From assembly GCA_029961685.1 (NCBI GenBank), contig JARWKL010000009.1, positions 20,393,237 through 20,457,236 of the forward strand: a stretch of DNA of 64,000 nucleotides, given 5' to 3'. The translations under genes were made by a program, and so were the position numbers. This document shows positions 25,901 to 37,700 of the stretch, one piece after another. Source of the stretch: Aristolochia californica (lineage: Eukaryota > Streptophyta > Magnoliopsida > Piperales > Aristolochiaceae). The notes under the pieces are model-generated. The model was not told the origin of the DNA. It was given only the letters and a program-made list of their open reading frames with translations, and made no database searches. Position 1 is the first letter of the stretch, and each line of letters starts with the position of its first letter.

Positions 25901-27724
25901 CTCTAAAATTTTCATTTCGTTGTGATCTATTTGCCTTTCATCTCTTTTTTTTCTACGTGATAATGGGAAAAGTGAAAAATCAAGTTTTGATTTAAGAAAA
26001 AAGTATCCATCTAAAATGAAAATTCACAATCCACAAATGTAGAGAGAGATAATTCAAAAAAGTGTCTATAATTTTTTGGGATTGAAAACTCTTTTTAGTT
26101 TTTATTTATCAGGTTTTGCAATAGTCGAGAAAAGGGGATGTGGGGGATTTTTAACTGAGTGTTGACACCCAACCCATAAGTCATTCCTTACAAAAATATA
26201 GCCCGTTACGCAAGATAAATAACTTTACAATCATCTATGATTGTTTCCTCAACTTTTGGTAAATGGGCAGAATAATGGCTTGATTGACTCGGGTAAATAT
26301 CCCACTGCACGACCAGTAGAGAATTTAATGAGCATTTGTTATTCGATTTAAAAGGCTTTGGATCCATAGGTCATTTGCAACTTTAACATGTTTCAAGCAT
26401 GCTTATCCATTTTTTAAAGCATGTGTAGACAAATCTCTTTCTTATAAAATTTGAAGCTATTGGGGTTGTTGAACTAGTGGAATTTCCCAAACTTCGATAA
26501 CAAAACTTTTGTGTTCATTTGTGGTGTGTGAATAAATTTCCCTTACATCCATTTGTCAATGCTTAAATTTTTTTCTATACATAAACTCTAAAATTTTCAT
26601 TTCATTGTGATCTATTTTCCTTTCATCTCTTTTTTGTCTACGAGAAGAAGGGAAAAGTGAAAACTTAAGTTTTGATTTAAGAAAAAAGTATACATCTAAA
26701 ATTGAAATGCAAAATGCACAAATGTAGAGAGAGATAATTCCAAAAAGTGTCTGTAATTTTTAGGGAATGTAAACTCTTTTTAGTTTTTATATATCTGGTT
26801 TTGCAATCATCGGGAAAAGGGGGAGGCGGGGGATTTTTAACTGAGTGTTGACTCCCAACCCAAAAGTCATTCCTTAAAAAAATATAGCCCGTTACTCATG
26901 ATAAATCACTTTACAATCATCTATGATAGTAAGGTCAGCTTTTTGTAAATGGGCACAGCAATGGCTTGTTTGACTGGGGTAAATATCCCACTGCACGTTC
27001 ACTTGAGAATTTAATGAGTGTTTTTAATTCTCTTTAAAAGGTTTGGATCCATAGGTCATTTGCAACTTTAACATGTTTCAAGCATGCGTATCCATTTTTT
27101 AAAGCACGTGTAGAAAAATTTCTTTTTTATCATCCATGCTATTGGGCTTGCTGAACTAGAGGAATTTCCCAAACTTGGATAACAAAATTTTTGTGTTCAT
27201 TTGTGGTGTGTGAATAAATTTTCTTTACTTACATTTGTTATTGCATTAAATTTTTACCATACACAAACTCCAAAATTTTCATTTCGTTATGATCTATTTG
27301 CCTTTCATCTCTTTTTTGTCTACGAAATTAAGGGAAAAGTGAAAACTGAAGTTTTAATTTAAGAAAAAAGTATACATCTAAAATGGAAATGCACAATGCA
27401 CAAATGCAGAGAGAGATAATTCTAAAAAGTGTCTGTAATTTTTAGGGATTGTAAAATCTTTTTTATTTTTATATATCAGGATTTGCAATCCTCGAGAAAA
27501 GGGGGAGGCGGGGATTTTTAACTGAGTGTTGACTCCCAACCCATAAGTCATTTCTTAAAAAAATATAGCCCATTACGCATGATAAATTACTTTACAATCA
27601 TCTAGGATCGTTAGGTCAGCTTTTTGTAAATGGGCAAAATAATGGCTTGTTCGAATCTGATAAATATCCACTGCACGTTCACTTGAGATTTTAATGAGCG
27701 TTTGTTATTCTCTTTAAACGGTTT
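22946..27724 (+). repeat. Regular block of 7 monomers
   Basis: Starts at 22946, 23630, 24312, 24995, 25676, 26360 and 27045 (684, 682, 683, 681, 684, 685, 680 bp). The copy entering 24995 carries GATCGTAAGG and CTTGACAATTTAATCAG, shared with copies entering 29004, 34730 and 36330. The copy entering 26360 carries CGACCAGTAGAG and AAAATTTGAAGC, shared with the left window edge. Confidence 0.92.
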
Positions 27725-28345
27725 GAATCCATAGGTCTTTTGCATCTTTAACATGTTTCAAGCATGCATATCCAATTTTTAAAGCATGTGTAAAAAAATC
27801 TGTTTCTTATAAAATTCCAAGCTCTTGGAGTTGTTGAACTAGTGGAATTTCCCAAACTTGGATAACAAAACTTTTGTGTTCATTTGTGGTGTGTGAATAA
27901 ATTTTTTTTACTTACGTTTGTTTTTGCTTAAAAAATTTTCTATACATTAACTCGAAAATTTTCATTTCGTTGTGATCTATTTGCCTTTCATCTCTTTTTT
28001 TTCTACTAGAAGAAGGGAAAAGTGAAAACTCAAGTTTTGATTTAAGAAAACATTATCCATCTAAAATGGAAATGCACAATGCACAAATGAAGAGAGATAC
28101 TTCCAAAAAGTGGGGAAAAGGGGGATGCAGGGGATTTTTAACTGAGTGTTTACTCCCGACCCACAAGTCATTCCTTACGAAAATATAGCCCGTTACACAT
28201 GATAAATCACTTTACATTCATCTACGATCGTTTGGTCAGCTTTTGGTAAATAGGCAAAATAATGGCTTGTTTGACTCGGGTAAATATCCCACTGCACGAT
28301 CAATAGAGAATTTAATGAGCGGTTGTTATTCTCTGTAAAAGGCTT
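27725..28345 (+). repeat. 621-bp monomer with a ~62-bp deletion
   Basis: At ~28112 TTCCAAAAAGTGGGGAAAAG fuses the AAAAAGTG segment to the GGGAAAAGG box, losing the TCTGTAATTTTTAGGG...GCAATCGTC part, including the only TTTAGGG of the monomer. Confidence 0.9.
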
Positions 28346-29003
28346 TGAGCCATAGGTCATTTGCATCTTTAACATGTTTCAACCATGCATATCCATTTTT
28401 CTTATAAAATTCCAAGCTATTGGGGTTTTTGAACTAGTGGAATTTCCCAAACTAGAATAACAAAAGTTTTGTGTTCATTTGTGGTGCATGAATAAATTTT
28501 CTTTACTTACATTTGTTATGACTTTGAATTTTTTCCATATATAAACTCTAAAAATTTTCATTTCGTTGTGATCTATTTGCCTTTCATCTCTTTTTTGTCT
28601 ACGAGATGAAGGGAAAAGTGAAAACTCAAATTTTTATTGAAGAAAAAAATATACATCTAAAATGGAAATGCACAGGGCACAAATGTAGAGAGATAATTCT
28701 AAAAAGTGTCTATAATTTTTAGGGATTGTGAACTCTATCTAGTTTATATATATCAGGTTTTGCAATAGTCTAGAAAAGAGGGAGGCGGGGGGTTTTTAAC
28801 TCAGTGTTGACTTCCAACCCATACATCATTCCTTACAAAAATATATCCTGTTACGCATAATAAATCACTTTACAATCATCTATGATCGTAAGGTCAGTTT
28901 TTTGTAAATGGGAAAAATAATGGCTAGTTTGACTCTCGTAAATATCCCTTCGGACGTTGACTTAACAATTTAATCAGCGTTTGTTATTCGATTTAAAAAG
29001 TTT
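28346..29003 (+). repeat. 658-bp monomer with a ~26-bp deletion
   Basis: At 28400/28401 ATATCCATTTTTCTTATAAA lacks the TAAAGCATGTGTAGAAAAATC part of the conserved core. The site reads TGAGCC. Confidence 0.89.
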
Positions 29004-29395
29004 GGATTCATAGGTCATTTGCATCTTGAACTTGTTTCAAGCTTGCATATCCATCTAAAATAGAAATGCACAATGCACAAATGTGGAGAGAGATAATTCC
29101 AAAAAGTGTCTGTAATTTTTAGGGATTGTAAACTCTTTTTAGTTTTTATATAGCAGGTTTTGTAATCGTCGAGATAAGGGGGAGGCGGAGGATTTTTAAC
29201 AAGGTGTTGACTCCCAACCCATAACTTACAAAAATATAGCCTGTTACGCATGATAAATCACTTTACAATCATCTATGATCGTTAGGACAACTTTTTGTAA
29301 AAAGGAAAAATAATGGCTAGTTTGACTCGGGTAAATATCCACAGCACGTTCACTTGAGAATTTAATGAGCGTTTGTTATTCTCTTTAAAAGGTTT
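29004..29395 (+). repeat. Truncated 392-bp monomer
   Basis: At 29052-29054 GCATATCCATCTAAAATAG joins the conserved core (TATCCATTTTTT) to the ACATCTAAAATGG segment. About 291 bp are missing, with only CAT shared across the junction. The deletion resembles the one at 17245 in size but has different endpoints, and it also marks the left edge of the duplicated segment. Confidence 0.92.
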
Positions 29396-30756
29396 GGATC
29401 CATAGGTCATTTGCATCTTCAACATGTTTCAAGCTTGCATATCCATTTTTTTCAAGCATGTGTAGAAAATTCTCTTCCTAACAAAATTCCAAGCTATTGG
29501 GTTGTTGAACTAGTGGAATTTCCAAAACTTGGATAACCAAACTTTGGTGTTCATTTGTGGTGTGTGAACAAATTTTCTTTACTTACATTTGTTACGGCTT
29601 AAAATTTTTTCCACCCATAAACTTTAAAAAAAAATTTCGTTGTGATTTATTTGCCTTTCATCTCTTTCTTGTCTACGAGAAGAAGGGAAAAGGGAAAACT
29701 CAAGTTTTGATTTAAGAAAAAAGTAGACATCTAAATTGGAAATGCACAATGCACAAATGTAGAGAAAGATAATTCCAAAAAGTGTTTGTAATTTTTAGGG
29801 ATTATAAACTCTTTTTAGTTTTTACATATCAGGTTTGGAATCGTCAGGACAAGGGAGAGGCAGGGGATTTTTAACTGAGTGTTGACTCCAAACCCATAAG
29901 TGATTCCTTACAAAAATATAGCCCATTACGCATGATAAATTAATTTACAGTCATCTATCATCGTTAGGTCAGCTTTTTGTAAATGGGCAAAATAATGTTT
30001 TGTTTGACTCGGTAAATATGCCACAACAAGTTCACTTGAGAATTTAATGTGTGTTTGTTATTATCTTTAGAAGGTTTGGATCCATCGGTCATTTGTATCT
30101 TTAACATGTTTCAAGCAGGCATATCCATTTTTAAAGTAAGTGTAGAAAAATCTCTTTCTTATCATCCAAGCTATTGGAGTTGTTGAACTAGTGAAATTTC
30201 CCAAACTTGGATAACAAAACTTTTGTGTTCATTTGTGGTGTCTAAATAAATTTTATTTACTTTCATTTTCTATTGCTTAAAATTTTTCCATACACAAACT
30301 CTAAAATTTTCATTTCATTGTGATCTAGTTGGCTTTCATCTCTTTTTTGTCTACGAGATGAAGGGAAAAGTGAAAACTCAAGTTTTGATTTTAAAAAAAG
30401 TATACATCTTAAATGGAAAAGCACAATGCATAAATGTAGAGATAGATAATTCCCAAAAGTGTGTGGAATTTTTAGTGATCGTAAATTCTTTTTGGTTTTT
30501 ATTTATCAGGTTTTACAATCGTCAGGAAAAGGGGGAGGCGGGGGATATTTAACTGAGTGTTGATTCCCAGCCCATAAGTCTTTCCTTACAAAGATATAGA
30601 CAATTATGCATGATAAATTACTTTAAAATCATCTATAATCGTTAGGTCAGCTTCTTGTATATAGGCAAAATAATGGCATGTTTGACTCGGGTAAATATCC
30701 CACCGCATGTTCACTTGAAAATTTAATGAGCGTTTGTTATTCTCTTTAAATTTTTT
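29396..30756 (+). repeat. Two regular monomers
   Basis: Starts at 29396 and 30078 (682 and 679 bp). They match the copies at 17553 and 18230 in variant content, at offsets of 11843 and 11848 bp. Confidence 0.91.
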
Positions 30757-31419
30757 GGATCCATAACTCATTTGCATCTTTAATATATTTCAAGCATGCA
30801 TATCCATTTTTTAAAGCATGTGTAGAAAAATCTCTTTCTTATCAAATTCCAAGCTACTGGGGTTGTTGAACTAGTGGAATTTACAAAACTTGGATAACAA
30901 GACTTTTGTGTTCTTTTGTGGTGTGTGAATAAATTTTCTTTACTTACATTTGCTATTGCTTTAAATTTTTTCCGTACACACTCCCTAAAATTTTCATTTC
31001 TTTGTGATCTATTTGCCTTTCATCTCTTTTTTGTCTACAAGAGGAAGGGAAAAGTGAAAACTCAAGTTTTGATTTATAAAAAAAAAAAGGATACATCTAA
31101 AATGGAAATGCACAACTCACAAATGTCTATAATTTTTAGGGATTGTAAACTCTTTTTAGTTTTTATATATTAGGTTTTGCAATCATAGGGAAAAGGGGGA
31201 TATGGGGGATTTTTAATTGAGTGTTGACTCCCAACCCATAAGTCCTTCCTTACAAAAATATAACCCGTTACGCATGATAAATCTCTTTACAATCATCTAT
31301 GATTGTTAGGTCAGTTTTTTTAAATGGGCAAAATAACTGCTTGTTTGACTCTGGTAAATATCCCACTGCACGTTCACTTCAGAATTTTATGAGCGTTTCT
31401 TATTATCTTTAAACGGTTT
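30757..31419 (+). repeat. 663-bp monomer with a ~25-bp deletion
   Basis: At ~31125 CTCACAAATGTCTATAATT lacks AGAGAGAGATAATTCC and its flanks; TGT is shared at the junction. An A11 run lies just upstream (31078-31088). It carries CCGTACACACTCCC, the second half of the dispersed dimer. Confidence 0.88.
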
Positions 31420-32031
31420 GGATCCATAGGTCAACTTCATATTTAACATGTTTCAAGCATGCATATCCATTTTTTAAAGCTTGTGCAAAAAAATCACTTA
31501 CTTATCAAATTCCAAGCTATTGGGGTTGTTGAACTAGTGGTATTTTCCAAACTTGGATAACTAAAATTTGGTGTTCATTTGTGGTGTGTGAATAAATTTT
31601 ATTTACTTACATTTGTTATTGCTTGTCTACGAGATGAAGGGAAAAGTGAAAACTCTAGTTTTGATTTAAGAAATAAGTATACATCTAAAACTGAAATGCA
31701 CAATGCACAAAAGAAGAGAGATATTTCAAAAAATTGTCTATAATTTCTAGGGATTGTAAGCTGATTTTAGTTTTTATATATAAGGTTTTGCAATCGTTGG
31801 GAAGAGGGGGACGCAGGGGATTTTTAAATGAGTATGGACTCTAAACCCATAAGTCATTCACTACAAAAATATAGCCCATTTTGCATAATAAATCACTTTA
31901 CAATCATGTATGATCATTAGGTCAGCTTTTTGTAAATGGGCAAAATAATGGCTTGGTTGACTCAGGTAAATATCTAACCGCACGTTTACTTGAGAATTTA
32001 TTGAGAGTTTGTTATTCTCTTTAAAAGGTTT
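31420..32031 (+). repeat. 612-bp monomer with a ~72-bp deletion
   Basis: At 31624 TTATTGCTTGTCTACGAG joins the TTATTGCTT segment to GTCTACGAG, removing the whole T-rich AAATTTTTTCC...CATCTC part. It has AAGAAGAGAGATATTT and GTAAGCTGATTTTAG, shared with the copy ending at 21640. Confidence 0.9.
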
Positions 32032-33393
32032 GCATCCATAGGTCATTTGCCTCTTAAGAATGTTTCAAGCATGCATATCCATTTTTTAAAGCATGTGTAG
32101 AAAAATCTCTTTCTTATCAAATTCCAAGCTATTGGGGTTGTTGAACTAGTGGACTTTCCAAAACTTGGATAAAAAAACTTTTGTATTCATTTGTGGTGTG
32201 TGAATAAATTTTCTTTACTTACATTTGTTATTGTTTTAATTTTTTCCATACACAAACTCTAAAATTTTCATTTCATTTTGATCTATTTGCCTTTCATCTC
32301 TTTTTTATTTACGAGATGAAGGAAAAAGTGAAAACTCAAGTTTTGATTTAAGAAAAAAGTATACATCTAAAATGGAAATGCACAATGCACAAAAGAAGAG
32401 AGAGATATTTCAAAAATTTGTCTGTAATTTTTAGGGATTGTCAGCTGATTTTAGTTTTTATATATAGGGTTTTGCAACTGACGGGAAAAGGGGGAGGCAG
32501 GGGATTTTTAACTGCGTGTTAACTCCCAAACCATAAGTCATTCCTAAAAAAAATTTCCCCGTTATGCATGATAAATAACTTTACAATCATCTATGATCAT
32601 TAAGTCAACGTTTTTGTAAAAGGGCAAAATAATGGCTTGTTTGACTCTGGTAAATATCCCACCGCATGTTCACTTGAGAATTTAATGAGTGTTTTTATTC
32701 TCTTTAAAAGGTTTGGATCCATAGGTCATTTTCTTCTTTAACATGTTTCAAGCATGCATATCCATTTTTTAAAGCATGTGTAGAAAAATCTCTTTCTTAT
32801 AAAATTCCAAGTTATTGGGGTTGTTGAACTAGTAGAATTTCCCAAACTTGGATAACAAAATGTTTGTGTTCATTTGTGGTGTGTGAATAAATTCTCTTTA
32901 CTTACATTTTTTATTGCTTAAAATTTTTTCCATACATAAACTCTCAAATTTTCATTTCGTTGTGATCTCTTTGATCTCTTTTTCTTCTACGAGATGAAGG
33001 GAAAAGTGAAAACTCAAGTTTTGATTTAAGAAAAAAGTATACATCTAAAACTGAAATGCACAATGCACAAATGTAGAGAGAGATAATTCCAAAAAGTGTC
33101 TATAGTTTTTAGGGATTTTAAACTCTTTTTCGTTTTTATATATCAAGTTTTGCAATCGTAGGGAAAAGGGGGATGCGGGGGATTTTTAACTGAGTGTTGA
33201 CTCCCAACACATAAGTCGTTCCTTTCAAAAATATAGCCTGTTGCGTATAATAAATCACTTTACAATCATCTATGATCGTTAGGTCAGCTTTTGGTAAATG
33301 GGCAAAATAATGGCTTGTTTGACTTGAGTAAATTTCCCACCGCACGTTCACTTGAGAATTTAATGAGTGTTTTTTATTCTCTTTAAAAGGTTT
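32032..33393 (+). repeat. Two regular monomers
   Basis: Starts at 32032 (GCATCC) and 32715 (683 and 679 bp). The first matches the copy leading into 22324 (AAGAAGAGAGAGATATTT, TTATGCATGATAAAT). Confidence 0.91.
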
Positions 33394-34087
33394 GGATCCA
33401 TAGGTCATTTTCATCATGAACAAGTTTCAAGCATGCATATCCATTTTTTAAAGCAAATGTAGAAAAATCTCTTTCTAATCAAATTCCCAGCTATTGGGGT
33501 TGTTGAACTAGTGGAATTTCCCTAACTTGGATAACAAAACTTTTGTGTTCATTTTTGGTGTGTAAATAAATTTTTTTACTTACATTGGTTATTTTAAATT
33601 TTTACAATACCTAAACTCTAAAATTTTCATTTCGTTTTGATCTATTTGCCTTTCATCTCTTTTTTGTTTATGAGATGAAGGGAAAAGTGAAAACTCAAGT
33701 TCTGATGTAAGAAAAAAGTATACATCTAAAATGGAAATGCACAATGCAGAAATGTACAGAGAGATAATTCCAAAAAATGTCTGTAATATTTAGGGATTGT
33801 AAACTCTTTTTAGTTTTTATATATCAGGTTTTTCTATCGTGGGGAAAGGGGGGAGGGGAGGGGGTTGTGCAGGGAATTTTTAACTGAGTGTTGACTCCCA
33901 ACCCATAAGTCATTCCTTACAAAAATATAAGCCGTTACGCATGATAAATCACATTACAATCATCTTTGATCGTTAAGTCTACTTTTGGAAAATGGGCAAA
34001 ATAATGGCTTGTTTGACTCTAATAAATACCCCACCGCACGTTCACTTGAGAATTTAATGAGTGTTTGTTATTCTCTTTAAAAGGTTT
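33394..34087 (+). repeat. 694-bp monomer with an enlarged G-rich box
   Basis: The extra length lies in the G-rich box at 33841-33874. Downstream it carries rare variants (CACATTACAATCATCTTTG, TTAAGTCT, ATACCCCACCGC) that reappear at 35134-35290, making it the apparent donor of that patch. Confidence 0.9.
33841..33864 (+). other. Four-tract G-quadruplex motif in the G-rich box
   Basis: Four G tracts of 4, 6, 4 and 5 bases are separated by loops of 3, 1 and 1 bases. This meets the usual four-tract pattern with short loops. The ordinary monomer box has only three tracts of three or more G plus a GG, so this copy gained a tract. Folding in vivo is not shown. Confidence 0.7.
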
Positions 34088-34729
34088 GGATCTATAGGTC
34101 ATTAGCATCTTTAACATGTTTCAAGCATGCATATCTATTTTTTAAAGTATGTGTAGAAAAATATCTTTCTTATCAAATTCCAAGCTATTGGGGTTTTTGA
34201 ACTAGTGGACTTTCCCAAACTAGGATAACAAAAACTTTGTTTTCATTTGTGGTTTGTGTATAAATTTTATTTACTTACATTTATTATTGTTGTAAATTTT
34301 TTCCATACACAATCTCTTTTTTGTCTACGATGTGAAAGGAAAAGTGAAAACTCAAGTTTTGATTTAAGCAATAACTATATATCTAAAATGGAAATCACAA
34401 TGCAAATGTAGAGATAGATAATTCCAAATAGTTTCTGTAATTTTTAGGGATTGTAAACTATTTTTAAGTTTTATATATCTGTTTTTGCAATCCTCGGGAA
34501 AAGGGGGAGGCAAAGGATTTTTAACTGAGTGTTGACTCCCAACCCATAAGTCATTTCTTATAAAAGTATAGCCCGTTACGCATAATCAATTTCTTTACAA
34601 TTATCTATGATCGTAAGGTTAGCTTTTTGTAAATGGGCAAAATAATGGTTAGTTTGACTCGGGTAAATATCCCACTGGACGTTCACTTGACAATTTAATA
34701 AATGTTTGTTATTATTTTTAAAAAGGTTT
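34088..34729 (+). repeat. 642-bp monomer with a ~40-bp deletion
   Basis: At ~34311-34318 ACACAATCTCTTTTTTGTC joins the ACACAAACTCT segment to CATCTCTTTTTTGTC. The missing part is AAAATTTTCATTTCG through TTTGCC. Confidence 0.88.
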
Positions 34730-35637
34730 GGATCCATAGGTCATTTTCATCTTTAACATGTTTCAAGCATGCATATCCATTTTACAAAGCATGTGTAGAA
34801 AAATCTCTTCCGTATCAAATTCCAAGCTATTGGGGTTGTTGAACTAGTGGAATTTCCCAAACTTGGCTAGCAAAACATTTGTGTTCATTTGTGGTGTGTG
34901 AATAAATTTTCTTTACTTACATTTGTTTTGGCTTTAAAATTTTTCCATACATAAACTGTAAAATTTTCATTTCATTGTGATCCTTTCATCTCTTTTTTGT
35001 CTACGAGATGAACGGAAAAGTGAAAACTCATGTTTTGATTTTAGAAAAAAGTATCCATCTAAAATGGAAATGCCCAATGCAAAAATGTAGAGAGAGATAA
35101 TTCCAAAAAGTGTCAGTAATTTTTAGGGATTGTTAACTGAGTGTTGACTCCCAACCCATAAGTCATTCCTTACAAAAATATAGGCCGTTACGCATGATAA
35201 ATCACATTACAATCATCTTTGATCATTAAGTCTGCTTTTTGTAAATAGGCAAAATAATGGCTTGTTTGACTCTGGTAAATACCCCACCGCAAAAATGGAA
35301 ATGCCCAATGCAAAAATGTAGAGAGAGATAATTCCAAAAAGTGTCTATAATTTTTAGGGATTTTAAACTCTTTTTAGTTTTTATATCTCAGGTTTTGCAA
35401 TCGTCAGGCAAAGGGGGAAGCGGAGGGTTTTTACCTGAGTGTTGACTACCAACCCATAAGTCATTCCTTATAAAAATATAGCCCGTTACGCATGATAAAT
35501 CACTTTACAATCATATATGATCGTTATGTCAGCTTTTTGTAAATGGGCAAAATAATGGCTTGTTTGACTCTGGTAAATATCCACCACACGTTCACTAAAG
35601 AATTTAATGAGCATTTGATATTCTCTTTAAAAGGTTT
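34730..35637 (+). repeat. Composite 908-bp unit with an inserted patch
   Basis: The phase distance exceeds one monomer by about 225 bp. The unit runs normally to GGGATTGT (35133), switches to TAACTGAGTGTTGACTCCC, runs to ATACCCCACCGC (35290), then returns to AAAATGGAAATGCCCAATGC. As a result a 54-bp stretch occurs twice, at 35061-35114 and 35292-35345, identical including the rare GCCCAATGCAAAAATG variant, at an offset of 231 bp. Confidence 0.92.
35134..35290 (+). repeat. 157-bp patch apparently copied from 33881-34037
   Basis: It aligns with 33881-34037 over exactly 157 bp without an indel, at an offset of 1253 bp. I count about eight substitutions and several shared rare variants (CACATTAC, CATCTTTGATC, TAAGTCT, TACCCCACCGC). 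It sits between the two copies of the 54-bp duplicate. This layout fits a template switch to a nearby monomer and back during repair or replication. Confidence 0.82.
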
Positions 35638-37700
35638 GAATGCATAGTTCATTTGCATATTTAACAAGTTTCAAGCATGCATATCCATTTTTTAAAGCAT
35701 GTGTAGAAAAATCTCTTTCTTATAAAATTCCAAGCTATTGGGGTTGTTGAACTAATGGAATTTCCAAAACATCGATAACATTACTTTTGTGTTCATTTGT
35801 TGTGTGTGAATAATTTTTCTTTACTTACATTTGTTATTGCTTAAAAAATTTTCCATACAGAAACTCCAAAATTTTCATTTCGTTGTGATCTATTTGCCTT
35901 TCATCTCTTTTTTGTCTACGACATGAAGGGAAAAGTGAAAACTCAAGTTTTGATTTAAGAAAAAAGTATACATCTAAAATGGAAATGCATAGGGAAAAAA
36001 TGTAGAGAAAGTGAATTCCAAAAAGTATCTGTAATTTTTAGGGATTGTGAGGTCTTTTTAATTTTTATATATCAGGTTTTGCAATCGTCGGCAAAAGGGG
36101 GAGGCGGGGGATTATTAACAGACTGTTGACTCCCAACCCATAAGTCATTCCTTAAAAAAATATAGCCCATTACGTGTAATAAATCACTTTACAATCATCT
36201 TTGATCGTAAGGTCAGCTTTTTGTAAATGGGCAAAATAATGGCCAATTGACTCGATTAAATATCCCACTGGACGTTCACTTGACAATTTAATCAGCGTTC
36301 TTTTATTCTTTTTAAAAGTTTTATTCTTTTGTTCCATAGGTCATTTGAATATTTAAGATGTTTCAAGCATGCATTTCCATTTTATAAAGCATGTGTAGAA
36401 AAATCTATTTCTTATAAAATTCCAATCTATTGGGGTTGTTGAACTAGTGGAATTTCCAAAACTTGGATAACAAAACTTTTGTGTTCATTTGTGGTGTGTG
36501 AATAAATTTTCTTTACTTACATTTTTTATTGCTTAAAATTTTTTCCATACAAAAACTCTAAAATTTTCATTTTGTTGTAATCTATTTGCCTTTCATCTCT
36601 TTTTTGTCTATGAGATGAAGGGAAAAGTGAAAACTCAACTTTTGATTTAAAAAAAGTATACATCTAAAATGGAAATGCACAATGCACAATGCACAAATTT
36701 AGAGAGATAATTCCAAAACATTTCTGTAATTTTTAGGGATTGTAAACTCTTTTTAGTTTTTATATATCAGGTTTTGAAAACGTCGGGAAAAGGGGGTGGT
36801 GGGGGATTTTTTACTGAGTGTTGACTCCCAACCCTTAAGTCATTCCTTAAAAAAATATAGCCCGTTACAAGTGATAAATCACTTTACAATCATATATAAT
36901 TTTTAGGTCAACTTTTTGTAATTGGGATAATTAATGGCTTGTTTGACTCGGGTAAATATCCCACAACACGTTCACTTGAGAACTTAATGAGTGTTTGTTA
37001 TTCTCTTTAAAAGGTTTGGATCCATAGGTCATTTGCATCCTTAACATGTTTGAAGCTTGCAAATCCATTTTTTAAAGCATGTGTAGAAAAATCTCTTTCT
37101 AATAAAATTCCAAGCTATTGGGTTGTTGAACTAGAGGAATTTCCCAAACTTGGATAACAAAACTTTTGTGTTCATTTGTGGTGTGTGAATAAATTTTCTT
37201 TACTTAAATTTGTTACTGCTAAAAAAATTTTCCATACATAAACTCTAAAATTTTTATTTATTTGTGATTTATTTGCCTTTCATCTCTTTTTTATCTACGA
37301 GAAGAAGGGAAGCGTGAAAACTCAAGTTTTGATTTAAGAAAAAAGTATACATCTAAAATGGAAATGCACAAATCACAAATTTAGTGAGAGATATTCCAAA
37401 AAGTGTCTATAATTTTTAGGGATTGTATACTCTTTTTAGTTTTTGTATATCAGGTTTATGAATCGTGAGGAAAAGGGTAAGGCGAGGGATTTTTAACTGA
37501 GTGTTGACTCCCAACCCATAAGTCATTCCTTACAAAAACTATAGCCCGTTACGCATGATAAATCAATTTACAAACATCAATGTTCATTAGGTCAGCTTTT
37601 TGTAAATGGGCAAAATAATGGCTTGTTCGACTCGATAAATAAGCCACCGCATGTTCACTTGAGAATTTAATGAGTGTTTGTTATTCTCTTTAAAAGGTCT
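35638..37700 (+). repeat. Three monomers, slightly long (692, 688, 683 bp)
   Basis: Starts at 35638, 36330 and 37018. The first is lengthened just before the next site by a local duplication (TTTTATTCTTTTTAAAAG followed by TTTTATTCTTTTG near 36300-36331), which also destroys the BamHI site. The second contains the GCACAAT microrepeat expansion. Confidence 0.9.
36677..36697 (+). repeat. Three-copy GCACAAT microrepeat
   Basis: Ordinary monomers have two copies (GCACAATGCACAAA). Here a third 7-bp unit is present, consistent with replication slippage. Confidence 0.85.

Larger units (their letters stand above)
29054..32800 (+). repeat. Higher-order segment, copy B (~3.7 kb)
   Basis: Contains the variant series of copy A in the same order but two monomers shorter. 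The copy ending at 30757 looks like a fusion: its first part resembles the A copy entering 18909 (GATCTAGTTGGCTTTC, AAGTCTTTCC) and its last part the A copy entering 20272 (ACTTGAAAATTT, TAAATTTTTTGGATCC). That is what unequal exchange between those two A-type copies would give. The right edge is uncertain. Confidence 0.72.
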
